From the NCBI RefSeq assembly GCF_002875705.1, contig NZ_MCZZ01000144.1:66323-129618 (forward strand): a stretch of DNA of 63,296 nucleotides, read 5' to 3'. This DNA is from Vibrio sp. 10N.261.45.E2 (GTDB lineage: Bacteria; Pseudomonadota; Gammaproteobacteria; Enterobacterales; Vibrionaceae). Shown here piece after piece: positions 35,170 through 43,951 of the stretch. The notes below the pieces were generated by a model. That model had not been told where the DNA came from. It saw only the letters and a program-made list of their open reading frames with translations, and ran no database searches. The position numbers were made by a program, and so were the translations under genes. Positions within the stretch are counted from its first letter, which is position 1, and each line of letters begins with the position of its first letter.

Positions 35170-35910
35170 TTAGTATTTTACGTTTGAATGGTACTGGCTA
35201 AGCACAGCAACAATCTCGTCCATTTTCTCTTTGCTTGGCGGGTTTGTACCTTCAAGAGGGTAGTCAAAACCAAGCGCTTCCCACTTATGTGCACCAAGCT
35301 TGTGGTATGGAAGCAGTTCTACTTTCTCGATGTTATCCATGTCTTTGATGAATTCACCTAGAAGATGAGCATCTTCAGGTGTATCCGTGTAGCCAGGGAC
35401 AATCACATAACGAATCCACGTCTTCTTACCAATTTTGTGTAAGTAGCGTGCGAAGTCCAGAGTACGTCTGTTTGATACACCAATGAAGTCGTGGTGAATC
35501 TCATCTCGCATGTGTTTGAGATCAAGCATCACAAGATCAGAGGCTTCTAGTACTTCATCAACCACTTCTGTGTGCTTACGAATGTAGCCATTAGTATCAA
35601 GACACGTGTGGATGCCTTCAGCTTGAGCTGCGCGGAAAAAGTCACGAACAAACTCAGGTTGTAGCATCGCTTCACCACCAGAACAGGTGATACCACCGCC
35701 TGATGCTTTCATGAAATGACGGTATGATTTTGCTTCGTTGATGATCTCTTCGACCGTTACTTCCTTTCCGTCATGAAGATCCCATGTATCACGGTTATGA
35801 CAGTACATACAACGCATTAAGCAGCCTTGAAGAAACACAATAAAGCGGATACCAGGGCCATCGACAGTACCACAAGATTCAAATGAGTGAATGCGACCAG
35901 TTGTAGACAT
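35170..35910 (-). CDS. pflA: Pyruvate formate-lyase activating enzyme (PflA)
   Basis: 246 residues of the radical SAM superfamily. The cluster-binding motif CxxxCxxC is in GCLMRCMYCHNRDTW, followed by the GGE-like segment SGGGITCSGGEAMLQ. The enzyme installs the glycyl radical on PflB under anaerobiosis. It is separated from pflB by the LpxR-like gene, which is unusual: in enteric bacteria pflA normally follows pflB directly. A start at 35910 with TCTACGAGAATAG upstream is reasonable. Confidence 0.95.
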   Translation of the reverse strand: MSTTGRIHSFESCGTVDGPGIRFIVFLQGCLMRCMYCHNRDTWDLHDGKEVTVEEIINEAKSYRHFMKASGGGITCSGGEAMLQPEFVRDFFRAAQAEGIHTCLDTNGYIRKHTEVVDEVLEASDLVMLDLKHMRDEIHHDFIGVSNRRTLDFARYLHKIGKKTWIRYVIVPGYTDTPEDAHLLGEFIKDMDNIEKVELLPYHKLGAHKWEALGFDYPLEGTNPPSKEKMDEIVAVLSQYHSNVKY

Positions 35911-35998
35911 GAGCTATTCTCGTAGAGGAATTTATACTGTTTATTTTATTACAAAAACGGTACATAAAATAGGGTCAAATGGTAACGAGACCTTTAAA

Positions 35999-36036
35999 AA
36001 TAAAGGCAACCACCTGTGCAGATGATTGCCTTTATT
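35999..36036. terminator. Terminator between the lpxR-like gene and pflA
   Basis: The outer arms AATAAAGGCAA and TTGCCTTTATT pair perfectly, with a partially paired centre. The A/T-rich outer arms give T tracts on both strands. It ends the lpxR-like transcript, so pflA probably has its own promoter. Confidence 0.7.
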
Positions 36037-36074
36037 AAACTTGAAAAGTAAAGGACTAAAGCCCTTGCTATTGG

Positions 36075-37076
36075 CTAGAAGAAAGCAAACATTGTAATAC
36101 CGCCGGTGGTGTACATCGACTCTTTTGCTTCTTTGTAATCAGGCGTTTTTGCTGTTAGCGCGAAAGAGGCACCAACGTATTGGTTATACCAAGCCACACC
36201 CAATACAGCTGTCGCTTGAATGTTCTCTAAAGTAACATCGTAGATCGCTGGGTCTTCATTATTTTTATGAGCGTACTCATCAACACCAGAGCGATCGCCT
36301 TCGATTGTTAGATCGTTAAATCGGTAACGACCTTCAAGGCCTGCATAGGTAAACCAGCCAGTGTTCGAGCCACCAATCATGCCCGGCTTGAATGGGTTTT
36401 CTGTGGTGATGTTAGCCGCGCCAAGGTTACCACCCAAATCCGTACCCCAACGGAACATAAAACCAGTCGAGATATCACTTCTAAAGTTACCGACGTTGAT
36501 CTCTGAAACGTTAGAGATCTCAAAGTCAGTATTTGCTAAAGCTTGATTACGCATTAGGTTGAAATGGCTTAAATAACCAACGCTGCCCGCCCACTCATCA
36601 TCAACTTGGTATTCCCAACCCATAGGCTCATCTGACTTTGTGATCGAGTGAACTAGCTTTTGAGCGTCTTCTGAAAGTGCGCGCTCGCCAGTTGTACCAA
36701 ACGTGATGTTAAAACGTTGGGCTTGTTGTGGGTTCAAACTAATGTAGTTGAATTCAGTGTGAAGGTAACCTGCATATGGACGATCATTGGCTGATGGCGT
36801 TTCTAATTCAATATCAGAAGGTGTGTACATCTTATGGCCAATGGTAATTTCCCATTTGTCTAGAGAGCTTGCGCCCCAGTAAGAAAGGCTCAGTGGTTTT
36901 ACCCAGTTGTATGGCGTAATACTTGATGATGTGTAACCCAGAAATAAGCCGTTGGTATAGTCTTGGTCGACACCAAAAATACCATCGTTATCTAAAGCAA
37001 AAGTTAACGTAGAACGGTCAGATGCCAGAGATGAAAAAGAGAGAAGGATCAGGGGTAAACAACGCAGGTATTTCAT
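36075..37076 (-). CDS. LpxR family outer-membrane lipid A deacylase-like protein
   Basis: 333 residues with a signal peptide (about residues 1-18, ending LAS) followed by a barrel of the DUF2219/LpxR family. Family features are the LTFALDNDGIFGVDQDYTNG start (the acidic, calcium-binding and catalytic region) and NDRPYAGYL. The protein ends in FAFF. LpxR removes the 3'-acyloxyacyl chain from lipid A and alters host recognition and permeability. The exact catalytic Ser/His were not confirmed. It sits between pflB and pflA on the same strand with terminators on both sides, so it looks like an insertion into the pfl locus. Confidence 0.8.
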   Translation of the reverse strand: MKYLRCLPLILLSFSSLASDRSTLTFALDNDGIFGVDQDYTNGLFLGYTSSSITPYNWVKPLSLSYWGASSLDKWEITIGHKMYTPSDIELETPSANDRPYAGYLHTEFNYISLNPQQAQRFNITFGTTGERALSEDAQKLVHSITKSDEPMGWEYQVDDEWAGSVGYLSHFNLMRNQALANTDFEISNVSEINVGNFRSDISTGFMFRWGTDLGGNLGAANITTENPFKPGMIGGSNTGWFTYAGLEGRYRFNDLTIEGDRSGVDEYAHKNNEDPAIYDVTLENIQATAVLGVAWYNQYVGASFALTAKTPDYKEAKESMYTTGGITMFAFF

Positions 37077-37218
37077 GGAGCAGTTACTCTTAAATTATGA
37101 ACCGCGATATTACCGTAAATTGAGTGGATTTGTGGAAAAAAAGTGAATGATAGGACGCTTTTTTGCTCAACCTAACATTTCGAGGGATAGGCGAGTGAAG
37201 TGCAATTTATTTCAGATA

Positions 37219-37246
37219 TAAAAAAGCCCCGCACATTGGCGAGGCT
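37219..37246 (-). terminator. Terminator after pflB
   Basis: On the minus strand AGCCTCGC pairs with GCGGGGCT (one T-G wobble) around CAATGT, followed by TTTTTT. It lies 31 bp after the pflB stop and isolates pflB from the lpxR-like gene. Confidence 0.8.
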
Positions 37247-37277
37247 AATATTATTTACTATCTATTAAGCGGTGAGC

Positions 37278-39554
37278 TTATAGAGACTCAGTAAATGTAC
37301 GTGCGATTACGTCAGCTTGTTGCTCTGCAGTTAGAGAGTTAAAGCGAACAGCGTAACCAGATACACGGATTGTTAGCTGAGGGTATTTCTCAGGGTGCTT
37401 AACTGCGTCTTCAAGAGTTTCGCGGTTTAGAACGTTAACGTTAAGGTGTTGACCACCTTCAATGCCAGCTTCGTGGTGGAAGTAACCATCCATTAGGCCT
37501 GCAAGGTTAGCACGTTGGCTGTCTTGTTCTTTACCTAGTGCGTTTGGCACGATAGAGAACGTGTAAGAAATACCATCTTGTGCGTCAGCAAACGGTAGTT
37601 TACCTACAGACGTTAGTGAAGCTACAGCGCCTTTCTCATCACGACCGTGCATTGGGTTAGCACCAGGAGCGAAAGGAGCGCCAGCACGACGACCGTCTGG
37701 AGTGTTACCTGTTTTCTTACCGTAAACCACGTTAGACGTGATAGTAAGAACTGACTGTGTAGGGATTGAATCACGGTAAGTCTTAAGCTTACGGATTTTG
37801 TTCATGAACGTAGAAACTAGTTCACAAGCAATGTCATCTACACGAGAGTCGTTATTACCGTATTTAGGGTAATCGCCTTCGATTTCGAAGTCAGTTGCGA
37901 TGCCATCTTCGTCGCGGATTGGTTTAACAGTCGCGAATTTGATTGCAGACAGTGAGTCAGCAGCAACAGAAAGACCAGCGATACCACAAGCCATTGTACG
38001 ACGAACGTCACGGTCATGAAGAGCCATTAGAGACGCTTCGTAGCTGTACTTGTCGTGCATGTAGTGGATGCTGTTTAGCGCAGTCACGTATTGCTTAGCT
38101 AGCCAATCCATGAATGTGTCTAGGCGACCCATTACGTCATCGTAGTTTAGAACTTCGTCAGTGATCTTGTCAGACTTAGGACCAACTTGAAGCTTAAGCT
38201 TCTCATCTACACCGCCGTTGATTGCGTAAAGCATTGTTTTCGCAAGGTTAGCACGAGCACCGAAGAACTGCATTTGCTTACCAACGATCATTGGAGATAC
38301 ACAACAAGCGATAGCGTAATCATCAGACTCTAGGTCAGGACGCATTAGGTCATCATTTTCGTACTGGATAGAAGAAGTATCGATAGATACCTTCGCACAG
38401 AAACGCTTGAAGCCGTCAGGTAGTTGCTCAGACCAAAGAACAGTGATGTTTGGCTCTGGAGAAGGACCCATCGTGTATAGAGAGTTTAGGAAACGGAAGT
38501 TCGAACGCGTTACTAGCGTACGACCGTCGATACCCATACCACCCATAGACTCTGTTGCCCAGATTGGGTCGCCAGAGAATAGCTCATCGTACTCAGGAGT
38601 ACGTAGGAAACGAACCATACGCAGCTTCATTACGAAGTGGTCGATCATTTCCTGTGCTTGTTCTTCAGTGATTTTGCCAGCAGCGATATCACGTTCGATG
38701 TAGATGTCTAGGAAAGTCGAAGTACGACCTAGAGACATTGCAGCACCGTTTTGAGATTTAACAGCAGCTAGGTAGCCGAAGTAAGTCCACTGGATAGCTT
38801 CTTGAGCAGTTTGAGCTGGCTCAGAGATATCGAAACCGTATTTCTCAGCCATTTGTTTGATTTGACCTAGAGCACGATGTTGCTCAGAGATCTCTTCACG
38901 CAGTTGCATTGTTTCTGCTAGGTTTTCACCGTTTTCGAATTGCTCTTGAAGAGAAGCAAACTGAGCTTGCTTGTCTTTCATTAGGAAGTCGATACCGTAA
39001 AGTGCAACACGACGGTAGTCACCAATGATACGACCACGGCCGTAAGCATCAGGAAGACCAGTCAGAACACCAGACTTACGACATTTTAGGATATCAGGAG
39101 TGTAGATATCGAAAACGCCAGCGTTGTGTGTTTTACGGTATTCTGAGTAGATTTTTGAAACCATTGGGTCAAGAGTTTCACCGTATGCTTTACAAGAACC
39201 TTCAACCATACGTACACCACCGTTAGGGATGATTGCACGTTTTAGTGGCTTCTCAGTTTGTAGACCAACGATAGTCTCAAGATCTTTCTCGATGTAACCT
39301 GCATCGTGAGCAGTAATGGTAGAGATAACAGAAGTATCGAAGTCTACAGGTGCTTTAGTTGCGTTTTCCTGTTTGATACCTTCCATTACCGAAGACCAAA
39401 GCTTGTTAGTTGCTTCAGTACCCTCAGAAACTAGGAAAGACTCGTCGCCTTCATACGGCGTGTAGTTCTTTTGAATGAAATCACGAACGTTTACTTCGCT
39501 TTGCCACTCACCTGCAGCAAAATCTTCCCAAGCTTTAGCAAATTGCTCTGCCAT
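37278..39554 (-). CDS. pflB: Formate acetyltransferase / pyruvate formate-lyase (PflB)
   Basis: 758 residues, normal length. The enzyme cleaves pyruvate and CoA to acetyl-CoA and formate in anaerobic fermentation. The two active-site cysteines are adjacent in IACCVSPM, and the glycyl-radical site is the Gly in RVSGYAVRF near the C-terminus. The radical is made by PflA, encoded 1.4 kb downstream. A 43-bp nested palindrome and a weak FNR-like sequence lie in its upstream region, consistent with oxygen-responsive control. Confidence 0.97.
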   Translation of the reverse strand: MAEQFAKAWEDFAAGEWQSEVNVRDFIQKNYTPYEGDESFLVSEGTEATNKLWSSVMEGIKQENATKAPVDFDTSVISTITAHDAGYIEKDLETIVGLQTEKPLKRAIIPNGGVRMVEGSCKAYGETLDPMVSKIYSEYRKTHNAGVFDIYTPDILKCRKSGVLTGLPDAYGRGRIIGDYRRVALYGIDFLMKDKQAQFASLQEQFENGENLAETMQLREEISEQHRALGQIKQMAEKYGFDISEPAQTAQEAIQWTYFGYLAAVKSQNGAAMSLGRTSTFLDIYIERDIAAGKITEEQAQEMIDHFVMKLRMVRFLRTPEYDELFSGDPIWATESMGGMGIDGRTLVTRSNFRFLNSLYTMGPSPEPNITVLWSEQLPDGFKRFCAKVSIDTSSIQYENDDLMRPDLESDDYAIACCVSPMIVGKQMQFFGARANLAKTMLYAINGGVDEKLKLQVGPKSDKITDEVLNYDDVMGRLDTFMDWLAKQYVTALNSIHYMHDKYSYEASLMALHDRDVRRTMACGIAGLSVAADSLSAIKFATVKPIRDEDGIATDFEIEGDYPKYGNNDSRVDDIACELVSTFMNKIRKLKTYRDSIPTQSVLTITSNVVYGKKTGNTPDGRRAGAPFAPGANPMHGRDEKGAVASLTSVGKLPFADAQDGISYTFSIVPNALGKEQDSQRANLAGLMDGYFHHEAGIEGGQHLNVNVLNRETLEDAVKHPEKYPQLTIRVSGYAVRFNSLTAEQQADVIARTFTESL

Positions 39555-39861
39555 GACATACCTACCTTTTTAGTAGAAAAAATACGTACATTAACACTGT
39601 TGAGCCAGCGCCCCTCGTAAGGGTAGTACACTCTTATTAATAACAATATATATGAGCATATAAGCATCATATGGTTATATATATTGTCACTACCTTTTAT
39701 ATGTTGTCTTTACTCTATGTATTCAAGACTACGCTAAAAAATTTCTGCAAACCTTAAACTAAATCAATAAATGCCAAAAAAAGTTGAAAAAATTTGAGTG
39801 GCAGGGGTTGCCACCCAAACTTTTTTTTAATCCTAATACTACTTTTGTGTAGTAAGGACCA
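39555..39861. other. Upstream region of pflB
   Basis: About 307 bp between pflB and the membrane-protein gene on the same strand. It contains the 43-bp dyad at 39644-39686 and a TTAAA-N4-ATCAA sequence at 39754-39767, whose right half matches an FNR half-site. No gene is seen. Confidence 0.5.
39644..39686. other. 43-bp nested palindrome upstream of pflB
   Basis: Outer arms CAATATATAT and ATATATATTG (10 bp, exact) enclose inner arms CATAT and ATATG (5 bp, exact), all with the same centre of symmetry. The intervals are 3 bases (GAG and GTT) on each side and 7 bases in the middle. It lies 90 bp upstream of the pflB start codon. Confidence 0.8.
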
Positions 39862-41403
39862 TTATAGCCAAGCTTTTAGACCATATTGACCTTCTAGCAT
39901 ACCAACTGCAAGCATTGCCACTAGACAGATAACTAAAACGCCAACAGGGATAACAATCTTATCTACAAATGATAGACGCTTTGCACGCTCTTTATCACCA
40001 ATTAGACCATTATTATCAAGAAGCATAGTTAGTGCCCATGCTAATACTGGGTTAACAACCGCTGAACCAAAGATACAGATACCAGCCGCTTGAGAATCTT
40101 TTGAATCCTTAACCATTTGCATGCCTGCTTCAAGTAAAGGTAGAGATACACCTACAAGTAGCGCAACACGCATCACTGGTGGCCATACTGCTACGTCCAT
40201 CGGGAAACCAAGAATCGCAACAATAATACATAGAGAACCAAGCAAGATTGCGCCGCCAGGAATTGGACGTTTCGCGATTGCTGCTGGGATCATGTAAGTA
40301 CCCCAAGAAGATGTGATGTTACCACCACCAACTGCAGTACCTACCATTTGACGAACAGAACACATAGTCATTGTGTCATCAACATCCATCAGAACTTTTT
40401 CAGAACGTTTAGGGTAGTTCAGTTCTTGGAAGATACGGTGACCTAGGAAGTCAGGAGACCACATTGCTACAGCAAGAATTGCAAATGGTAGAGATGCGAT
40501 GAAGTGTTCAACGTTTGGCAAGCCAAGCATCCAACCTTCAGAAGTAGAACCCCACCAGTAAACTGGGTTTAGGTTTGGGATACCCATTTCAGTTTCGAAT
40601 ACGATGTCGAAACCAGCACCTAGTACTAATGCAATAGCAAGGCCTGTGAATGCACAAACAGGGATAGCTAACCAACGCTTGTTCACTTTTGCTAAGAAAG
40701 CGTAGATAGCAATAGTAATAGCAAGAACGATTAAACCAACGTAACCCATGCTGCCCGCTTCAACAGTAGAAGATTGAAGACCAACCGCCCACTCTTGAAT
40801 TGAGTTGATTTGGCTCATGGTACCCGTTAGGCCTAAGAATATGAGCAAGCCACCAGCAGTACCTTCCGAAGTAAGGTTAACCAACTTGGAGCCGCCTTTT
40901 AGGAAACTTAGGATTAGACCGAAGACACCGATAAGGATTGCCAATGCAAGAGGGTGAGCACCAGCTAGAGCGATGGTACCGATAAGAGGAATCATTGGGC
41001 CGTGGTTACCGGCAAGGTTTGCTTTAGGGTTAAAGAAACCAGAAGCAAGAATACAGAACAGCAGTGCAGGGATAAGCATTTCTACACGAGCTACTTCAAT
41101 CGCAAACTCTTTTCCAAGGTTTACGTGATCCCAAGCTTGAGTTAGGCCATCAGCCCAAGACATCATTACTGCCGAGTACATCGCGATGATACCAATGGTA
41201 CCAGCAAGTGCAGGAACAAGGTCTTCTAGTTCAAAGCGGAAGTCACGACCAGGAAGGTTTAAGCCGAAGCGGCGAGGCTTCATGATTTGAAGTTCGTGGT
41301 CTAGGTAATCTGAGCGGCTCTCAAACTCAGAAGCAGGGCGGTGTAGCTCTTTATAGCTTTTCTCTTCTACTTCAGAGTTCGCATTGTTCACAACGTCTGA
41401 CAT
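39862..41403 (-). CDS. Multi-pass membrane protein, DUF3360-like putative transporter
   Basis: 513 residues. A charged cytosolic N-terminus (about 1-58) is followed by about 11-12 hydrophobic helices with Gly-rich breaks (SEGTAGGLLIFLGLTG, VGTAVGGGNITSSWGTY). The second half pattern, including GGGNITSSWGTYMIP, recalls the NCS2/SulP transporter fold. I recognise it as the Vibrio family DUF3360, without a known substrate. It lies upstream of pflB on the same strand, with an FNR-like box about 200 bp before its start. This hints at anaerobic expression and perhaps transport of a fermentation-related anion; that role is inference. Confidence 0.75.
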   Translation of the reverse strand: MSDVVNNANSEVEEKSYKELHRPASEFESRSDYLDHELQIMKPRRFGLNLPGRDFRFELEDLVPALAGTIGIIAMYSAVMMSWADGLTQAWDHVNLGKEFAIEVARVEMLIPALLFCILASGFFNPKANLAGNHGPMIPLIGTIALAGAHPLALAILIGVFGLILSFLKGGSKLVNLTSEGTAGGLLIFLGLTGTMSQINSIQEWAVGLQSSTVEAGSMGYVGLIVLAITIAIYAFLAKVNKRWLAIPVCAFTGLAIALVLGAGFDIVFETEMGIPNLNPVYWWGSTSEGWMLGLPNVEHFIASLPFAILAVAMWSPDFLGHRIFQELNYPKRSEKVLMDVDDTMTMCSVRQMVGTAVGGGNITSSWGTYMIPAAIAKRPIPGGAILLGSLCIIVAILGFPMDVAVWPPVMRVALLVGVSLPLLEAGMQMVKDSKDSQAAGICIFGSAVVNPVLAWALTMLLDNNGLIGDKERAKRLSFVDKIVIPVGVLVICLVAMLAVGMLEGQYGLKAWL

Positions 41404-41605
41404 AGATTCCTCATATTTTTATGTTAGTAATTCTAAAATTGAATTCTATAAGTTCGCGTAATTGCGTTATTTCTTAGTTATAACTCATTAACATTATGTT
41501 GCACGGTTTTAATGTGCCTTATGCAGCTAAGTTAAAAGAAATGTTTGGCATTTTTAATGCCTTATTCTTTGCTGAGGAGTCTAACAAGCTTACCCTTTAG
41601 GGTGA

Positions 41606-41619
41606 TTGATCTTGATCAC
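41606..41619. promoter_or_regulatory. Candidate FNR box
   Basis: TTGAT-CTTG-ATCAC differs from the FNR consensus TTGAT-N4-ATCAA at one base. It is about 200 bp upstream of the DUF3360-like gene, which is followed by pflB. Confidence 0.55.
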
Positions 41620-42050
41620 TTTATGAGTGTATGTGAAAGAAAGCTACAAAACGCAGCGATTCATTAACTTCCCGTTGATGAATCGTGTAATTAGTTTTCA
41701 CAAACTGTCGTTTTCTTATCTTCTTCGAGCCTTTACCGCTCTGGCATGAGCTGAGTGCTCCATGTTTACTGAGTTATCTCACTATTACTCGCTTGCCCCT
41801 GATTCTTACTAAAATGCTTACAATGTAATAACCTCAAAATAATTGTGCCTTATGTTGAGGTGTTGCGTTGAATGTGCGCGCTATGTTTTGTCGAATGCAA
41901 TGTTTCTAAGTTCACAAAACTTGTTTTTCTTGTGAGACATCAAGCTACGAGAATCTCATTTTGATTAACTTTATTTAAACAATGTAAGGGGTGTAATTAG
42001 GGCTTGTTGATAGAACTCATTCATTAAATTGAGGTGAAAACGCTACCTTT

Positions 42051-42085
42051 TGCATAATAAGTCAGAGTGAATCGCTATTTATTCC
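42051..42085. promoter_or_regulatory. Two candidate ArgR boxes upstream of the amino-acid ABC operon
   Basis: TGCATAATAAGTCA (42051-42064) matches the ArgR core TGAATAATTATTCA at 11 of 14 positions. TCGCTATTTATTCC (42072-42085) matches at 9 of 14. Their starts are 21 bp apart, the spacing of paired ARG boxes. They lie about 110 bp before the first gene. Confidence 0.5.
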
Positions 42086-42194
42086 AAATTATTAGGTTAA
42101 TAATTTGTTGCATGTTATTCCGTGTGGTGCTAGTTTGTATCGCATGAAAAGGTCGGAGTACCTTGCATTTTCACAAACTTGGGAGAGAAAGCGC

Positions 42195-42965
42195 ATGAAA
42201 GATGTACCAGCGCTGGACATAAAGGATCTACACAAAACGTTTGGTCAAAATGAAGTTTTAAAGGGAATTTCACTTTCTGCGCATAAAGGCGATGTAGTAT
42301 CGATTATCGGATCTTCAGGGTCGGGTAAAAGTACTTTCCTTAGATGTATCAATCTTTTAGAGACACCTACCGCAGGCGAGATTTGGGTTAATGGCGAATT
42401 AATTCAAATGAAAAATAACCGCCAAGGTGTTTCTGTTCCTGCCAATGAAAAACAAGTTCAACGAATCCGTTCTCGTTTGGCGATGGTTTTTCAGGGTTTC
42501 AATCTGTGGTCTCACCTGACCGTTCTCGAAAATGTTATTGAAGCGCCAGTTCACGTCTTAGGTGTACCTAAAGCACAAGCAATTGAAAATGCAGAGTTAC
42601 TACTGAAGAAAGTAGGCTTGTATGAGCGCAAAGATTACTACCCAGGTCACTTATCTGGAGGACAACAACAACGTGCGGCAATTGCTAGAGCGTTAGCCGT
42701 TGATCCGGAAGTGATGCTGTTTGATGAACCAACATCGGCACTTGATCCTGAGTTAGTAGGGGAAGTACTTGGTGTAATGCGCGATCTAGCAGAAGAAGGA
42801 AGAACCATGCTTGTGGTAACACATGAAATGGCTTTTGCTCGTGACGTATCAAACCATGTAATGTTCCTGCATCAAGGCTTAGTGGAAGAACAGGGCGATC
42901 CAGCTAAACTGTTTACGGAACCTGAATCTGAGCGTTTACAACAATTTATCTCATCGATTTACTAA
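42195..42965 (+). CDS. Basic amino acid ABC transporter ATP-binding protein (HisP/ArtP/AotP type)
   Basis: 256 residues from the ATG at 42195 (GGGAGAG upstream). The frame open to 42105 is not supported by homologue starts. Walker A is GSSGSGKST, the signature is LSGGQQQR, Walker B is VMLFDEPTSALD and the H-loop is VVTHEM. The insert between Walker A and Q-loop (IQMKNNRQGVSVPANEKQ) is typical of HisP-like ATPases. It powers import of basic amino acids across the inner membrane. It is the first gene of a four-gene operon; ArgR-like boxes upstream favour arginine or ornithine as substrate. Confidence 0.92.
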   Translation: MKDVPALDIKDLHKTFGQNEVLKGISLSAHKGDVVSIIGSSGSGKSTFLRCINLLETPTAGEIWVNGELIQMKNNRQGVSVPANEKQVQRIRSRLAMVFQGFNLWSHLTVLENVIEAPVHVLGVPKAQAIENAELLLKKVGLYERKDYYPGHLSGGQQQRAAIARALAVDPEVMLFDEPTSALDPELVGEVLGVMRDLAEEGRTMLVVTHEMAFARDVSNHVMFLHQGLVEEQGDPAKLFTEPESERLQQFISSIY

Positions 42966-43101
42966 TCAGAATTGAAATACTGTTGCCAAGGTAAACAGCG
43001 ACGGTGTGAACAATAAAACACAACAAGTAAGTTAATAAGTAACAACAAACACAATATTAAAACTAGCAAAACATAAAAACCTAAATCACAGGAGTAGGGA
43101 T

Positions 43102-43872
43102 ATGAAAAAGTGGTTATTAGTCGCGGCACTTGCTGCCACTGCTGCAACGGGCGTAGCTCAAGCAAAAGAATGGAAAACAGTACGCTTTGGTATTGAAGGC
43201 GCTTACCCTCCATTTAGCTGGACAGAAGCTGACGGTTCACTGAAAGGCTTCGATGTCGATATGGCTAACGCGCTTTGTACTGAAATGCAGGTGCACTGTA
43301 AGATCGTTGCACAAGACTGGGATGGTATTATTCCTTCTCTACTTGCCCGTAAATATGATGCGATTATCGCGGCAATGTCTATCACTGAAGAGCGTAAGAA
43401 AAAAATCGACTTCACTGGTAAATACGCACTTATCCCAAACAAGTTCATCGCTAAGAAAGGTGCAGGCCTTAACTTTGATGATCTAAGTGGTCAAAAAATT
43501 GCTGTTCAACGTGCAACAACTCACGATAAATACCTAACAGACAACTATGGTGACACTGTAGAGATTGTTCGTTACGGTTCATTCGACGAGGCTTACCTTG
43601 ACCTAGCAAACGGTCGTGTTGCTGCTGTACTGGGTGATGCATCTGCGCTAGAAGAAGGCGTACTAAACAAAGCTGGTGGTGAAGACTACGAGTTCGTTGG
43701 TCCATCACTAACTGATCCTAAGTGGTTCGGCGAAGGTTTTGGTATTGCTCTACGTAAGCAAGACAAAGATCTGACTAAGCAACTAGATGCTGCAATCCTT
43801 TCACTACGTGAAAAAGGCATCTACCAAGATATCGCGGCTAAATACTTCAACTACGACGTATACGGTCAGTAA
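43102..43872 (+). CDS. Basic amino acid ABC transporter substrate-binding protein
   Basis: 256 residues with a signal peptide (about 1-22, ending AQA) and a type II periplasmic binding fold. The ligand-site motifs are typical of LAO/HisJ/AotJ proteins: RFGIEGAYPPFS at the start of the mature protein, DVDMANALC, AAMSITEERKKKIDFT and AAVLGDASAL. It captures a basic amino acid (arginine, ornithine, lysine or histidine) for the permease. It lies 136 bp after the ATPase gene, with a strong ribosome-binding site (CAGGAG). A hairpin after its stop may raise its transcript over the permease genes. Confidence 0.92.
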   Translation: MKKWLLVAALAATAATGVAQAKEWKTVRFGIEGAYPPFSWTEADGSLKGFDVDMANALCTEMQVHCKIVAQDWDGIIPSLLARKYDAIIAAMSITEERKKKIDFTGKYALIPNKFIAKKGAGLNFDDLSGQKIAVQRATTHDKYLTDNYGDTVEIVRYGSFDEAYLDLANGRVAAVLGDASALEEGVLNKAGGEDYEFVGPSLTDPKWFGEGFGIALRKQDKDLTKQLDAAILSLREKGIYQDIAAKYFNYDVYGQ

Positions 43873-43891
43873 TCTTTAGCGTCAATTCTTA

Positions 43892-43913
43892 AGGGAGAGG
43901 CTCTCCTCTCCCT
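43892..43913 (+). other. Intercistronic hairpin after the binding-protein gene
   Basis: A 9-bp perfect stem (AGGGAGAGG and complement) around CTCT, 19 bases after the stop. There is no T run. Such stems protect the upstream message and explain excess binding protein over permease in many ABC operons. Confidence 0.65.
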
Positions 43914-43951
43914 GTCTTACCAACTTTTTCGCAGTTCTGTTGGAATCCATT

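Larger units (their letters stand above)
41404..42194. other. 790-bp intergenic region between DUF3360-like gene and ABC importer
   Basis: Divergent promoters must lie here. I see an FNR-like box near the leftward gene (41606-41619) and two ArgR-like boxes near the rightward operon (42051-42085). The middle (about 41640-42000) shows no gene, RNA or repeat that I can support. Confidence 0.55.

Noticed and set aside
41601..41620. CRP site overlapping the FNR-like box
   Set aside because: GTGA and TCAC halves are present, but their spacing is 10 instead of 6 bases, which does not fit CRP.
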